The position numbers and the translations under genes were made by a program. The notes under the pieces were generated by a model that was not told the origin of the DNA, did not search any database, and worked only from the letters and a program-made list of their open reading frames with translations. DNA of 64,000 nucleotides from Spirochaeta cellobiosiphila DSM 17781 (GTDB lineage: Bacteria; Spirochaetota; Spirochaetia; DSM-17781): positions 428,153 to 492,152 of the forward strand of contig NZ_KE384556.1 in assembly GCF_000426705.1 (NCBI RefSeq). The letters are read 5' to 3'. Positions 1 through 9,160 of the stretch are shown one piece after another. Every line of letters starts with the position of its first letter. Position 1 is the stretch's first letter.

Positions 1-1
1 C

Positions 2-757
2 ATGGCCCTGGATCATCGTATTCAAGAGTTTATTTATCCCAAAGATCTAAGTCTTCATCATTCGGAATGCGAACGATTGTTTGCTGCAAAGAAAAGCAGT
101 TTCACCCAGCGATGTCGGGTTTTTCCAAATGAAGGAGACATCTTCTGGGTTGATGCTATGGTAAGTATAATGATTGAAGAAAATATTCCCAAAGCTTATC
201 TCTATACCTTTCATGATGTTCATGACCTGGTGGTGACAAAAGAAAGATTGGAAAAGTTATCCACCAAAGATGAATTAACAGGAGCTTATAGAGAAGAGTA
301 CTTCTTTGATCTTAAGTTGAACAATGAATGGGCTAGATGGATCCGATACAAAAGACCATTTGCTCTGGTTTATATTGATCTGGATATGCTTCATCATATT
401 AATGTCCAAATAGGTAGACGAGCAGGGGATTATGCCTTAAAAAGTTTGGCTGAAAAGGTAACCCATTTAATACGTGAGAATGACTTCCTGGGTCGTGTTC
501 AGGGCGGTGAATTTGTGCTTTTCCTTGCAGAAACTATAGAACCTGAAGGGGTAGCCAAACGCATTCATGAAGAGATAAGAAAAATTGTCATACTGGAAGA
601 GGATCAGGAAACGTCTTTTACTGTTAGTATAGGAGCCGCCACTGTTCTTACTGACGACAGAAGTATTACAGATGTTCTGGAAAGGGCAAAAAAAATGTTG
701 CACAGAGCCAAAGAACAAGGTAAAAACCAAGTTCATGTGACTACTGGCAACAGTTAA
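2..757 (+). CDS. PAS-GGDEF protein with degenerate active site, 5' partial
   Basis: C-terminal part of a diguanylate-cyclase-family signalling protein; the frame is open to the window edge, so the Met at base 2 may be internal. Residues about 40-85 look like the end of a PAS sensor domain (FWVDAMVSI...AYLYTFHDV). The GGDEF domain follows from about residue 88 (DELTGAYREEYF) to 245. The signature reads RVQGGEFVLF, so the five-residue active-site loop is QGGEF instead of GG[D/E]EF. The metal-binding region reads YIDLDMLHHIN, keeping the first Asp but not the usual Phe-Lys. Family knowledge says such substitutions usually abolish c-di-GMP synthesis, so a GTP- or c-di-GMP-sensing or scaffold role is more likely; that part is inference. 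It ends directly against the stop codon of the convergent next gene. Confidence 0.8.
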   Translation: MALDHRIQEFIYPKDLSLHHSECERLFAAKKSSFTQRCRVFPNEGDIFWVDAMVSIMIEENIPKAYLYTFHDVHDLVVTKERLEKLSTKDELTGAYREEYFFDLKLNNEWARWIRYKRPFALVYIDLDMLHHINVQIGRRAGDYALKSLAEKVTHLIRENDFLGRVQGGEFVLFLAETIEPEGVAKRIHEEIRKIVILEEDQETSFTVSIGAATVLTDDRSITDVLERAKKMLHRAKEQGKNQVHVTTGNS

Positions 758-2500
758 TTAGTTCTCTACTGTCTTTTCGATTTTAGCTTCTAGTACACCA
801 GTAAGAGAATTGAACTCAGCTTGCAAGGAATCAAGTCCTTTCAAGAAACTTTCCTTAGTATTAAGAGCGAATTTATCAGCTAAAGAATGGTAATAACTGA
901 TACCACTTGAGATATTCTTGATAAAGCTTTCGATAGTCTTTTCTCCATCTTTTAATAAACCAAGAGAAAAATCCTCGCCCTGCTTTCTAAGGTAATTAAT
1001 ATATAATTCCAATTCCTTAAGAAACATATGTGGTCTTTCTTTAACTTTTAGCAAATTAATACGTCCATAGATATGTGAGACCATATCTTTAAGACTGGAA
1101 ATGCCTTTGAAATAGGCTAAATTAGGTCCAGGAGTCATAGCTGGTAGAGCTAGTTTGTCTATCCCCAACTTTTTAGTAGCACAACCAGCCAGATCATGAC
1201 AAATACAAGCCTTGTCTAATACACTTTGACGAAGTCTATCATAAACGGCAGTACTTAAATCGGCTGCTTTTAGAGCTAATAACTTTTTATTTTGATATGC
1301 CCGACTGGCAGTACACCTTGGGTTACCCTCAAATTCCTCATTAAGAGCCAGAAAACCTTTAACACAGGGGGCCCCTGGCTTACCTGCTTCAATACGTTCA
1401 ATACGTTTTGTTTCACTGGCAGACCCATGAACATTCCAGAATGGAACTCCCAGAGGACTAGCTTCACTTAAATAAATATCTTCTTCACCAGCTTCACTAA
1501 GCAGTTTTAAGCTGTCATCATCCATATTAATGGCTTCTGGTACAAGCATAAAAGGTGTTCCCCAACCAGTACCATCCATGGCAAATTCAGACTGAAGGAA
1601 CTTATCTTCTTCATGAGTCCCTATTCCCCCTTGTACTGTGATACGTACACGTGAACTGGATAACTCTTTCCCACCTGCTTTTAGATAAGCATTATAAAGA
1701 GTGGTTTGAAGATTTTCTCTACTATTGCGAAATTCTTCAAGAATAGGTCCCAATAGAACGCCTTGAGAAGGGAATGTATGACCACCACAATTTAGTCCGG
1801 ATTCGATACGATATTCACTCACCCATAAACCTTTACGGGCTAACATACGTCCTTGAACCATGGCTGAACGGTAATCACTAACTTTGATAATGATTTTTTT
1901 CTTAATAACACCATCTTCGTTTGCTTTAAAATCATCATATTGTTCTAAGATTCCAAATAATCCCGGGTTCATACCGGCAGATAGAACAACAGAACCTTCG
2001 ACCTCAGATTCTGCAAAACCTATTAAAGCAGTATGAGCATACTTTTTGACTCCATCTAGTTTGGTCATAATGTTGACATCAATGGATCCTTTAGACAGCT
2101 TTTGCTTCAAGAGATCAATCTGAGAACGAGCTTCTTCTCCTTCCATTTCCTTACAAGCATAAAAAGCTTGTCGAAGCTCACCTTCAGGCAACATCTCTAC
2201 TAATCGCCATAAGTCATTTTCTAGGGTTTGTTCGAATTCTATGTCTATTATGTCATTTATTAAATTCAAATAAGCTGTAATACGTTTTGCACGATGATTA
2301 TCTTCAGCTTTGGTAATAGGGGTATAATCCCTATTCCATTGCTGACAGTAATGAGCCCGCATAGACTCGATCAATTCATCATCTACCAGTGATATTACTG
2401 ATGAGATCCCGTAACTGGCCACTTTTACCGGAGTATCAACTGTGAAGCCAGTCCCCAGCACGGGAATGTGAAAAGAATGTAAAGGGCTTGGTTGCTCCAT
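758..2500 (-). CDS. conserved protein of unknown function, possible TIM-barrel oxidoreductase
   Basis: A 580-residue soluble protein without signal peptide or membrane segments. The frame is open to a TTG at 2515, but the ATG at 2500 is preceded by GAGG at good spacing and gives MEQPSPLHSF, so I chose it. The central part has a glycine-rich QGGIGTHEEDKFL segment (about residue 295), GLNCGGHTFPSQG (about 240) and LSAGMNPGLFG (about 175). These are reminiscent of flavin- or phosphate-binding loops of nitronate monooxygenase and related TIM barrels, but I cannot assign a family firmly. Cysteines cluster near residues 430-440 (ACICHDLAGCATKK), which could bind metal. The C-terminal 110 residues look helical. 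It is convergent with the GGDEF gene, with the two stop codons adjacent. Confidence 0.6.
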   Translation of the reverse strand: MEQPSPLHSFHIPVLGTGFTVDTPVKVASYGISSVISLVDDELIESMRAHYCQQWNRDYTPITKAEDNHRAKRITAYLNLINDIIDIEFEQTLENDLWRLVEMLPEGELRQAFYACKEMEGEEARSQIDLLKQKLSKGSIDVNIMTKLDGVKKYAHTALIGFAESEVEGSVVLSAGMNPGLFGILEQYDDFKANEDGVIKKKIIIKVSDYRSAMVQGRMLARKGLWVSEYRIESGLNCGGHTFPSQGVLLGPILEEFRNSRENLQTTLYNAYLKAGGKELSSSRVRITVQGGIGTHEEDKFLQSEFAMDGTGWGTPFMLVPEAINMDDDSLKLLSEAGEEDIYLSEASPLGVPFWNVHGSASETKRIERIEAGKPGAPCVKGFLALNEEFEGNPRCTASRAYQNKKLLALKAADLSTAVYDRLRQSVLDKACICHDLAGCATKKLGIDKLALPAMTPGPNLAYFKGISSLKDMVSHIYGRINLLKVKERPHMFLKELELYINYLRKQGEDFSLGLLKDGEKTIESFIKNISSGISYYHSLADKFALNTKESFLKGLDSLQAEFNSLTGVLEAKIEKTVEN

Positions 2501-2584
2501 CTCATACCTCAACAAATAAAATTTTAGTTCAGGTTAAGCTGATAAATAAGCTAAGACAAGCCCTTAGACGATATTTTATTGAAT

Positions 2585-4282
2585 TTATTTCCTATATCGT
2601 TCAGTTTTACGTCTATTATCCCGGTATCGACGTTGCTGAGTGGAGCGACCATTGTTCTCAGCAATAGTAACACTAATGCTACGACCATGATGCTCTGCAC
2701 CTTTAAAAGATCGTAGGATTAAATCCGCATATTTGTTAGGAACCTGAAATCTACTCTGGTTACGTAACAAATCAATAGCGCCAATAGGAATATGTCCTCG
2801 GCCTACTGTTTTATTGATGATTTCCAATAATTTGGGTACGGTAATCTTATCTCGACGTCCGATATTGATTTCCAATGTTTGCTGATCACGGCTTTGCGTA
2901 ATTCGGGATCTTGAATCACCATAACTACTCTCACGACCTTCACCATAACTCTTGGCTGTTCTAATATCAGGGGCATCTTTGTATTCCCTTAGATAGGATT
3001 GGAATTCTAAGGAGAAGAATCGTTGGATCACATCTTCGAAGTCCATGGTCTCCAGGCGTTCCTTAAGGATGGGCCAGAATTCCTGAATAAGATTAGTGTC
3101 AACTTCAGCATTTTGCACTCTATCTACCAGAGCCAATAATTGATTTTGACAAACCTCTTCTCCAGTAGGAACTTCCATTCGTTCCATACGAGCACCTAAA
3201 CTTCTTTCAATCTTCTTTAGCTTACGATGCTCAGAAGGAGTGATCAAACTTATACTAATTCCTTCTTTACCAGCTCTACCTGTTCTACCAGATCTATGTC
3301 TGTATGTTTCCCCTTCATCGGGAAGATCAAAGTGAAAGACGTGAGTTAAGCTGTTTACATCAATCCCTCGAGCGGCAACATCTGTTGCAACCAAGAGTGA
3401 AAGAGCTCCTTGACGGAACTTATGCATAACATAATCACGTTGTGCTTGACTTAAATCACCATGAAGAGCTTCTGCACGATATTTATCTTTAACAAGCCAA
3501 TCTGCTACTTCCTGAGTTCCACGTTTGGTTCTGCAAAAAACGATTCCATACAATCCTGGATTAGAATCAATGGTACGTTTAAGAGCCGCGTATCGATCAC
3601 TAGCTCTTACAAGATAATACTGATGTTTGATATTACCAGTTGGTTTGTTGATATTGCTGGCACGGATGGTCTCAGGATCAACCATGTAGTTTTTACCAAT
3701 TCGTCTGATTTCTTCTGGCATAGTAGCTGAGAATAAACAGGTTCTTTTTCCTTCAGGAATAGAAGCCAGTATAGAATCCAAATCATCTTTGAACCCCATG
3801 TTAAGCATCTCATCAGCTTCATCTAATACAAGTATCTTGATTTGTGTGAAATCAACTTTGCCCCTATTAAGTAAATCTAAGATACGTCCCGGTGTTGCGA
3901 CCACAATATGGGTCCCATTACGTAATTCTCTAATTTGAGTAGAGATATTAGCCCCACCATAAACAGAGGTAACCCTTAAGCCTCGCATCTTGGCTGAGTA
4001 GCTTTCAAGGTCCTTAGCGATTTGCAAACACAATTCCCTAGTAGGCGACAGAATCAAAGCTTGAGGTGTTTTAACATTAACATCAACCTTATTTAAAATA
4101 GGCAAACCAAAAGCTGCTGTTTTCCCTGTCCCTGTATGAGCTAAGGCAATAAGATCTTTATCACTGTCTAAAATGTATGGTATTGCCTGGCCTTGGACTG
4201 GCGTTGGTTTTTCATAGCCAATCTCATTAAGTCGCTCGAGAATTTCGGCTTTGAGGCCGAGTTCTGCGAAAGTTTTTTCCAA
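2585..4282 (-). CDS. deaD: DEAD-box ATP-dependent RNA helicase, DeaD/CsdA type
   Basis: A 565-residue RNA helicase. The Q motif (about residues 3-35), motif I AHTGTGKT (48-55), DEAD in LVLDEADEML (about 154), SAT (about 187) and HRSGRTGRAG (about 328) are all present. Residues about 470-540 match the DbpA/CsdA RNA-binding domain (INIGRRDKITVPKLLEIINK), followed by a basic tail RSTQQRRYRDNRRKTERYRK. DeaD-type proteins unwind structured RNA in ribosome assembly and mRNA decay and are often cold-induced (family knowledge). The frame extends to 4384, but the Q motif begins at a TTG at 4282 preceded by AAGGA eight bases upstream, so I take that start. The ribosome binding site lies in the 3' arm of a hairpin, described separately. 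Confidence 0.9.
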   Translation of the reverse strand: MEKTFAELGLKAEILERLNEIGYEKPTPVQGQAIPYILDSDKDLIALAHTGTGKTAAFGLPILNKVDVNVKTPQALILSPTRELCLQIAKDLESYSAKMRGLRVTSVYGGANISTQIRELRNGTHIVVATPGRILDLLNRGKVDFTQIKILVLDEADEMLNMGFKDDLDSILASIPEGKRTCLFSATMPEEIRRIGKNYMVDPETIRASNINKPTGNIKHQYYLVRASDRYAALKRTIDSNPGLYGIVFCRTKRGTQEVADWLVKDKYRAEALHGDLSQAQRDYVMHKFRQGALSLLVATDVAARGIDVNSLTHVFHFDLPDEGETYRHRSGRTGRAGKEGISISLITPSEHRKLKKIERSLGARMERMEVPTGEEVCQNQLLALVDRVQNAEVDTNLIQEFWPILKERLETMDFEDVIQRFFSLEFQSYLREYKDAPDIRTAKSYGEGRESSYGDSRSRITQSRDQQTLEINIGRRDKITVPKLLEIINKTVGRGHIPIGAIDLLRNQSRFQVPNKYADLILRSFKGAEHHGRSISVTIAENNGRSTQQRRYRDNRRKTERYRK

Positions 4283-4291
4283 AATATATAT

Positions 4292-4328
4292 CCTTATCTG
4301 TGTGTGCTTTAGGAGTGCACCGATAAGG
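4292..4328 (-). promoter_or_regulatory. 5'UTR hairpin sequestering the helicase Shine-Dalgarno
   Basis: On the minus strand CCTTATC (4328-4322) can pair with GATAAGG (4298-4292), with an inner GTGC/GCAC stem (4320-4317 with 4307-4304). The 3' arm contains the AAGG of the helicase ribosome binding site. The pairing is seen in the sequence; control of translation by temperature or by the helicase itself is inference. Confidence 0.5.
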
Positions 4329-4363
4329 CTGGGACTAAAAACCGGAGCACTTCCATTAAGGGA

Positions 4364-4392
4364 GTATTGACTATCCACCAACACAAAGTCAA
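4364..4392 (-). promoter_or_regulatory. candidate promoter of the RNA helicase gene
   Basis: Minus strand TTGACT (4392-4387), 17-base spacer, then CAATAC (4369-4364). The -10 box is weak, and the box sequences also form an inverted repeat (ATTGACT...AGTCAAT). It would give a leader of about 75 bases holding the hairpin at 4292-4328. Confidence 0.3.
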
Positions 4393-4447
4393 TGGTTCCG
4401 GCTCTATTTTAATTAACTAAGCTTAATATGAAGGCTTAAGGAAGTAA

Positions 4448-6058
4448 TTATTCCTCATCGAGGTTGTTTATTTGGGTATTTAGCTCTTTGCTTCGAGATA
4501 TAAGCTCATTGGAAAACTGATGTATCTCCTGTAAAGAGTTATTTATCAGGGACATGCCCTGTGATATTTCTTCCATTCCCGAAGTAATATGGGAAGACAC
4601 ATCAACAAGACCGGACATATCAGTATTGATACTATGAGATGATTTACTAATCACTGTTATACCTGTTTCCATTTCGCTTGATGACTCAGAGAGTGCTGTG
4701 GAGGTATTCAGAATATCCTTACCAGCATAATTCAATTCATCTGCACTACTTCTGATCTCGCCCATAGCAATAGATACACTATCAACTTCATCTTGTATCT
4801 CCTGAAAAAAGATACCAGTCGAATCTACTTGTTTGTTAGCCGTTTCGATGGAATCAATAAGTTCTTTTAAGCGATTACCAATCTCTTTGGCATTGCCTGA
4901 TGATGATTCTGCGAGATTCCTGATCTCTTGGGCAACAACAGCAAAGCCCCGTCCCAGATCCCCCGCATGAGCAGCTTCTATGGCCGCATTCATAGCCAAA
5001 AGGTTAGTTTGAGCAGCAATCTTGGATATGACGCTCGTCATACCCCGAATATTATCCAAGTGACCAGTTACCTGGGAGAAAGCCTGCATGGTATTCTTAA
5101 CGATTGACCCCCCTTCATTGGCTTTACTTTTTAGTAGGGATACCGATTGTTCTTCCTTGGCAATGATAGTACCAACAGACTTAATAGAGGCAACAATTTG
5201 CTCAATAGCTGCTGTTGCATGGGATACATTCATAATCTGATCTTTAACACGTTCCTCCATCTCGCCTACAGAGCTTTGCATCTCTTTTAGAATAGTTTGG
5301 GTGGATTTGATTCCTTTATCCAGGGACCCTATATTGGCGCCTATGGAAGATATGTTTTTATCTATTTCAATAACAGAATTTGAGGTTTCCTGAGAGTGCT
5401 GGAGCAAGACTTCTGATTTAGCCAATTGATCAGCGGAACTTCTGAGGATCTCCGACTCCCCTTCACTCTTTTTAATTAACAGATCCATTCGATCAACAGA
5501 GTCATTAATCACTGTATCAAAAATCCGTCGTGTAGCTATTATCGAAAAAGTTATGAATAGCATAGCAATGAGAGGATAAAGCACAGGGATCATGGTTAAT
5601 CCCGTTCTATCAGAATTAGGAAGGAAAGCAAATACGACAGGCCAAAGAGATACAATATTGGCAAAGGCAGCGAGGCCGATCAGGTACCTTCTTTGATTAA
5701 TAAAAAGACCTGACATAACCAAAAAAGATCCCATCACAACAGCATTTAGCGCTACCGTTTCTGGACCAGTATATGTTTCTAACATCCGGAGTATTCCCAT
5801 AGCTAAAGAAACGAAGCAAAAAAGTAGTGTGGAAGAAAAGTTATATTTCTTGAGTAATAAACTAACAACACTTATGATCACGACCAATGCAATGGCCACA
5901 TGAGATAATAAGTGAACTAAAGCAACACTGGACATCACATCTATCACTAATACTAAGCTGATAGAGAATAATATCATCACTTCAAACCAGAATAGGATAG
6001 GAACCTTTAAACGCACTTCATAGGATTGATCTTTATATTTTTCACTTAAATTAAACAC
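4448..6058 (-). CDS. methyl-accepting chemotaxis protein with multi-TM membrane input domain
   Basis: A 536-residue chemotaxis transducer. The first 190 residues hold about six hydrophobic segments (such as [20 protein letters not shown]) with short loops and no large periplasmic ligand domain or HAMP motif, so input probably comes from the membrane. Residues about 200-530 are the long coiled coil of an MCP; the conserved hairpin tip reads [20 protein letters not shown] followed by [16 protein letters not shown] (about residues 345-385), the site that binds CheA and CheW in this family. It lies upstream of the helicase in the same direction, separated by a gap holding a candidate helicase promoter. 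The ligand is unknown. Confidence 0.9.
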   Translation of the reverse strand: MFNLSEKYKDQSYEVRLKVPILFWFEVMILFSISLVLVIDVMSSVALVHLLSHVAIALVVIISVVSLLLKKYNFSSTLLFCFVSLAMGILRMLETYTGPETVALNAVVMGSFLVMSGLFINQRRYLIGLAAFANIVSLWPVVFAFLPNSDRTGLTMIPVLYPLIAMLFITFSIIATRRIFDTVINDSVDRMDLLIKKSEGESEILRSSADQLAKSEVLLQHSQETSNSVIEIDKNISSIGANIGSLDKGIKSTQTILKEMQSSVGEMEERVKDQIMNVSHATAAIEQIVASIKSVGTIIAKEEQSVSLLKSKANEGGSIVKNTMQAFSQVTGHLDNIRGMTSVISKIAAQTNLLAMNAAIEAAHAGDLGRGFAVVAQEIRNLAESSSGNAKEIGNRLKELIDSIETANKQVDSTGIFFQEIQDEVDSVSIAMGEIRSSADELNYAGKDILNTSTALSESSSEMETGITVISKSSHSINTDMSGLVDVSSHITSGMEEISQGMSLINNSLQEIHQFSNELISRSKELNTQINNLDEE

Positions 6059-6134
6059 AACTTTACTCCTACTTTATTAATACGAAAATATTTTAACTTG
6101 ATCACTAGAATTAGGGTAGTGAAAATATCTCATT

Positions 6135-6605
6135 CTAGTCTATGATCTCCAATTCAAAGTGAACACGATACTCAGCCCAGCGGCGACGCTTGGTCCAAAG
6201 ATCGTTATACTGATATCTTACAAGGAGATTGTATTTTTCTGGTTCCGACGTTTTTTCCTTTGAGACCTTTGGCAGTTGGTTAAACAAAATAGACATGGAT
6301 AACGTTCGATTGCCCATTTGCTTTAACTCTGTATTAGTCAAAGAATATGTCTTTAAGGAATCTTCCTCTACGAGAACTTCCACATAACTTATATTTAAAG
6401 AATCAGATAGGTGAGTCTCATCTGGTATCTGAAAAAGCAATTCATAGGTATAGGAGGGGACTTGAGGAACAACGACATCTATGGGCAGGGAATCAAAAGG
6501 GATCACTAGAAAACTTTTTATTATCGATCTATTTGAAGTCGATGCGCAGGCTGATATTAAAAACAGAATTGATAGACCTAAGTAAATATTCTTCCTATAT
6601 GTCAT
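6135..6605 (-). CDS. small lipoprotein of unknown function
   Basis: A 156-residue protein with a lipoprotein signal peptide: positively charged start MTYRKN, hydrophobic stretch, and lipobox ISAC at about residues 17-20, so the mature protein should be lipid-anchored. The remainder has alternating short strands (SYTYELLFQIPDETHLS, KYNLLVRYQYND) and no recognised domain. It sits upstream of the chemotaxis receptor in the same direction and is divergent from the HD-GYP gene. No function assigned. Confidence 0.7.
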   Translation of the reverse strand: MTYRKNIYLGLSILFLISACASTSNRSIIKSFLVIPFDSLPIDVVVPQVPSYTYELLFQIPDETHLSDSLNISYVEVLVEEDSLKTYSLTNTELKQMGNRTLSMSILFNQLPKVSKEKTSEPEKYNLLVRYQYNDLWTKRRRWAEYRVHFELEIID

Positions 6606-6659
6606 ATTTATATTATGTGGATATCATCCCGGGAATATCAATATAGTTATTATTTATCA

Positions 6660-6689
6660 TTGCAATCAGAAATGAATCACCTTTATAAT
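6660..6689 (+). promoter_or_regulatory. candidate sigma-70 promoter of the HD-GYP gene
   Basis: TTGCAA (6660-6665), 18-base spacer, perfect TATAAT (6684-6689). A start around 6696 would leave a short leader holding AGGA seven bases before the ATG at 6708. Confidence 0.5.
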
Positions 6690-6707
6690 ATTTTATAGGA
6701 TGAAAGT

Positions 6708-7934
6708 ATGAGAGTAAAAAAAAACCAATTGCTTCATGTTCTTAAATTAAATTCAGAATTGAACGCGATAAAAGATAAAGATGTATTACTTGAAAGAATA
6801 TTAACAGAAGTTCGTATTGCCCTTAATGCCGATGCAGGATCAATTTATGTTAGAGAGCAAGATCAATTAACCATTCATTATGCTCAAAATACTACTTTAG
6901 AATCGAAATTACCGCCAGGACATAAACTACCCTATAAGGTAGTAAAGGTACCTATTAATAAAAAATCCATATCAGGTTATGCCGCCTATACAGGAGAGGT
7001 AGTTAATATAAAAGATGTTTATCACATACCAGCTTCCGAACCTTACACTCATAACAAAGCTTATGATGAATTGTCTGGATACAAGAGTGTTTCAAATTTA
7101 ACGATTCCCTTAGTTAACAATACTGGAACAGTATTGGGTGTGCTTCAAGTCATTAATGCCAAAAACCAGGAGGGAAAGGTTACGGCCTTTAGTAAAGATG
7201 ATGTGATATTGGGAACAAACTTTGCAACCAATGCTTCTATGGCTCTGGAAAGAGCTCAGATGACACGAACTATGATATTACGAATGATAAAAATGGCGGA
7301 ACTACGTGACCCCAAAGAAACAGGTGCTCATGTTAATCGAGTAGCCGGATTTAGTGTTGAGATATATGAACGATGGGCTCATAAACATTACATACCCCAT
7401 GATGAAATACAAAAGACAAAGGATAACCTTCGCATAGCCGCTATGCTACATGATGTGGGAAAGGTATCAATATCCGATTTGATATTAAAAAAACCTGACA
7501 GGTTCACAAATGAAGAGTATGACATTATGAAAACCCACACCCTTCAAGGAGCCAGACTTTTCAGTGAAGGCAACTCTGACCTCGACGCATTAGCACGAAT
7601 CATCGCCTTGAACCATCATGAAAACTGGGATGGCACCGGCTATCCAGGATGGATTGATCCAGAAACAAATACTCCCATTAAAACGAACTCCAATGGGCTG
7701 CCTCTCGGAAAGAAAGGAGATGAGATCCCCTTATTTGCTCGCATAGTCTCCCTTGCCGATGTCTATGATGCATTAAGATCAACAAGGGTTTATAAGAAGT
7801 CATGGGAAGAAGAAGATGTGGTGAATGAAATAATTAAATTATCAGGGGTTAAGTTTGACCCTGAATTAGTGGACATATTTACTGAGGCCCACACATCTCT
7901 ACAAGGAATTGCGACTAAGTACAATGACCTCTAA
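6708..7934 (+). CDS. GAF / HD-GYP domain cyclic-di-GMP phosphodiesterase
   Basis: A 408-residue cytosolic signalling enzyme. Residues about 20-185 form a GAF sensor domain (ILTEVRIALNADAGSIYVRE ... IPLVNNTGTVLGVLQVINA). Residues about 195-400 form an HD-GYP domain with the HD pair in MLHDVGKVSI (about residue 248) and the GYP signature in HHENWDGTGYP (about 301-311), and metal-ligand histidines at EETGAH-like and THTLQG positions. HD-GYP proteins hydrolyse c-di-GMP (family knowledge). It is monocistronic, divergent from the lipoprotein gene and convergent with the MFS gene across a strong hairpin. It is the only intact c-di-GMP enzyme here, since the GGDEF protein at the left edge is degenerate. 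Confidence 0.92.
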   Translation: MRVKKNQLLHVLKLNSELNAIKDKDVLLERILTEVRIALNADAGSIYVREQDQLTIHYAQNTTLESKLPPGHKLPYKVVKVPINKKSISGYAAYTGEVVNIKDVYHIPASEPYTHNKAYDELSGYKSVSNLTIPLVNNTGTVLGVLQVINAKNQEGKVTAFSKDDVILGTNFATNASMALERAQMTRTMILRMIKMAELRDPKETGAHVNRVAGFSVEIYERWAHKHYIPHDEIQKTKDNLRIAAMLHDVGKVSISDLILKKPDRFTNEEYDIMKTHTLQGARLFSEGNSDLDALARIIALNHHENWDGTGYPGWIDPETNTPIKTNSNGLPLGKKGDEIPLFARIVSLADVYDALRSTRVYKKSWEEEDVVNEIIKLSGVKFDPELVDIFTEAHTSLQGIATKYNDL

Positions 7935-7943
7935 AAGTTTAGC

Positions 7944-7973
7944 CTTGTGCACTCTCGATTGAGAGGGCACAAG
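7944..7973. terminator. hairpin between convergent genes
   Basis: CTTGTGC-A-CTCTC, loop GATT, GAGAG-G-GCACAAG: 12 paired bases with one A-G mismatch, placed between the HD-GYP and MFS stop codons. There is no clear T tract on either side, so terminator function is inferred from position. Confidence 0.5.
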
Positions 7974-7977
7974 TCCT

Positions 7978-9153
7978 CTATGCCTTTGTTCTTCGTACTA
8001 AAGCTTCAAAACTAATATATAGAATCCCAATGTAAACTAATATAAAGATAGGAAAGCTCTCCATAAAATGGGTACTGGCTACAAAGCCAAAAAAGGGAGG
8101 AAGAATGGTTGTTCCAATATAAGCAACGGCCATTTGATATCCCATTATGGATTGAGACTTGTCCCGTCCAAAACGAGCGGGGGTTTCATGAAGCATACAA
8201 GGATAGATAGGAGCACAACCTAAACCAACAAGTAAGAAACCAGCAACAGTGATAGGAAGTGGTAAGGGCAATATCATAAGAACGACACCTAGCAATATAA
8301 TAGAAGCTCCTATACGTATCATCTGGTTATTAGTGAGTCGATAAGTGAGAGCCCCTGTTAAAAATCTTCCGATGGTAATAAAGGCAAAGAATAAAGAAAC
8401 AAAGGTAGCTCCATCTGCAGGATTCAAATGTTTTACTTTATATAAATAGGAACCTCCCCACAAACTCATTGAAGCTTCAATACCGCAATATAATAAATAC
8501 ACAATCAAAGCAAAGGATACTCCTTTGATTTTAAAGACATCCATTATATTGAAGGATTGATTCTTCTTATGATCTTCTTCTCCTTCCTGTTTTTGTGGAA
8601 CATTATGCACCTTCTTCCAAACAGGTAATGACACAATCAATAATACAACCAAGCCGATTTGGAAGATACCCACAAACCTATATCCTAATCTCCAGGAATG
8701 ACCATGACTTAGTAAGTAAGACAAAATAAAAGGACCACTTAAGGCCCCCACGCCCCAAAAGCTATGAAGCCAACTCATATGTCGAGATTCATAATGTTCT
8801 GCCACAAAAGAATTTAAAGCAGCATCTACAGCGCCAGCCCCTATTCCTAATGGAAGCGCAAGGAGAATCAACCATAGATAATTAGGAGCAATAGAATAAC
8901 CCAGTAAAGCTATAGCCGTGAGACTGACACTGGCTACTGTTAACTTGTCTGTTCCCATTTTTTTGATCAGCCAACCAGAAAACATACTGGATAAAATAGT
9001 TCCACCTGCTATTATCATTTGTATAATACCGGCATAACTATAAGGAACATCTAAATCCGGTTGTATAACAGGCCAGCCTGCCCCCAGGACAGCATCGGGT
9101 AAGCCCAGACTAATAAATGCTATGTATATTATTACTAATAATAGAGTTGCCAT
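7978..9153 (-). CDS. MFS transporter, sugar-porter-like
   Basis: A 391-residue integral membrane protein with about 12 hydrophobic segments in two halves joined by a charged loop (KKVHNVPQKQEGEEDHKKNQ, about residues 180-200). The N-terminal segment IAFISLGLPDAVLGAGWPVIQPDL resembles FucP/YfkF-type porters of the major facilitator superfamily, which move sugars or related small molecules by cation symport. It starts seven bases after the stop codon of the ROK-family regulator gene, so the two are probably one operon, with the regulator sensing the transported substrate or a product of it. The substrate is not visible from the sequence. Confidence 0.85.
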   Translation of the reverse strand: MATLLLVIIYIAFISLGLPDAVLGAGWPVIQPDLDVPYSYAGIIQMIIAGGTILSSMFSGWLIKKMGTDKLTVASVSLTAIALLGYSIAPNYLWLILLALPLGIGAGAVDAALNSFVAEHYESRHMSWLHSFWGVGALSGPFILSYLLSHGHSWRLGYRFVGIFQIGLVVLLIVSLPVWKKVHNVPQKQEGEEDHKKNQSFNIMDVFKIKGVSFALIVYLLYCGIEASMSLWGGSYLYKVKHLNPADGATFVSLFFAFITIGRFLTGALTYRLTNNQMIRIGASIILLGVVLMILPLPLPITVAGFLLVGLGCAPIYPCMLHETPARFGRDKSQSIMGYQMAVAYIGTTILPPFFGFVASTHFMESFPIFILVYIGILYISFEALVRRTKA

Positions 9154-9160
9154 ATATACC

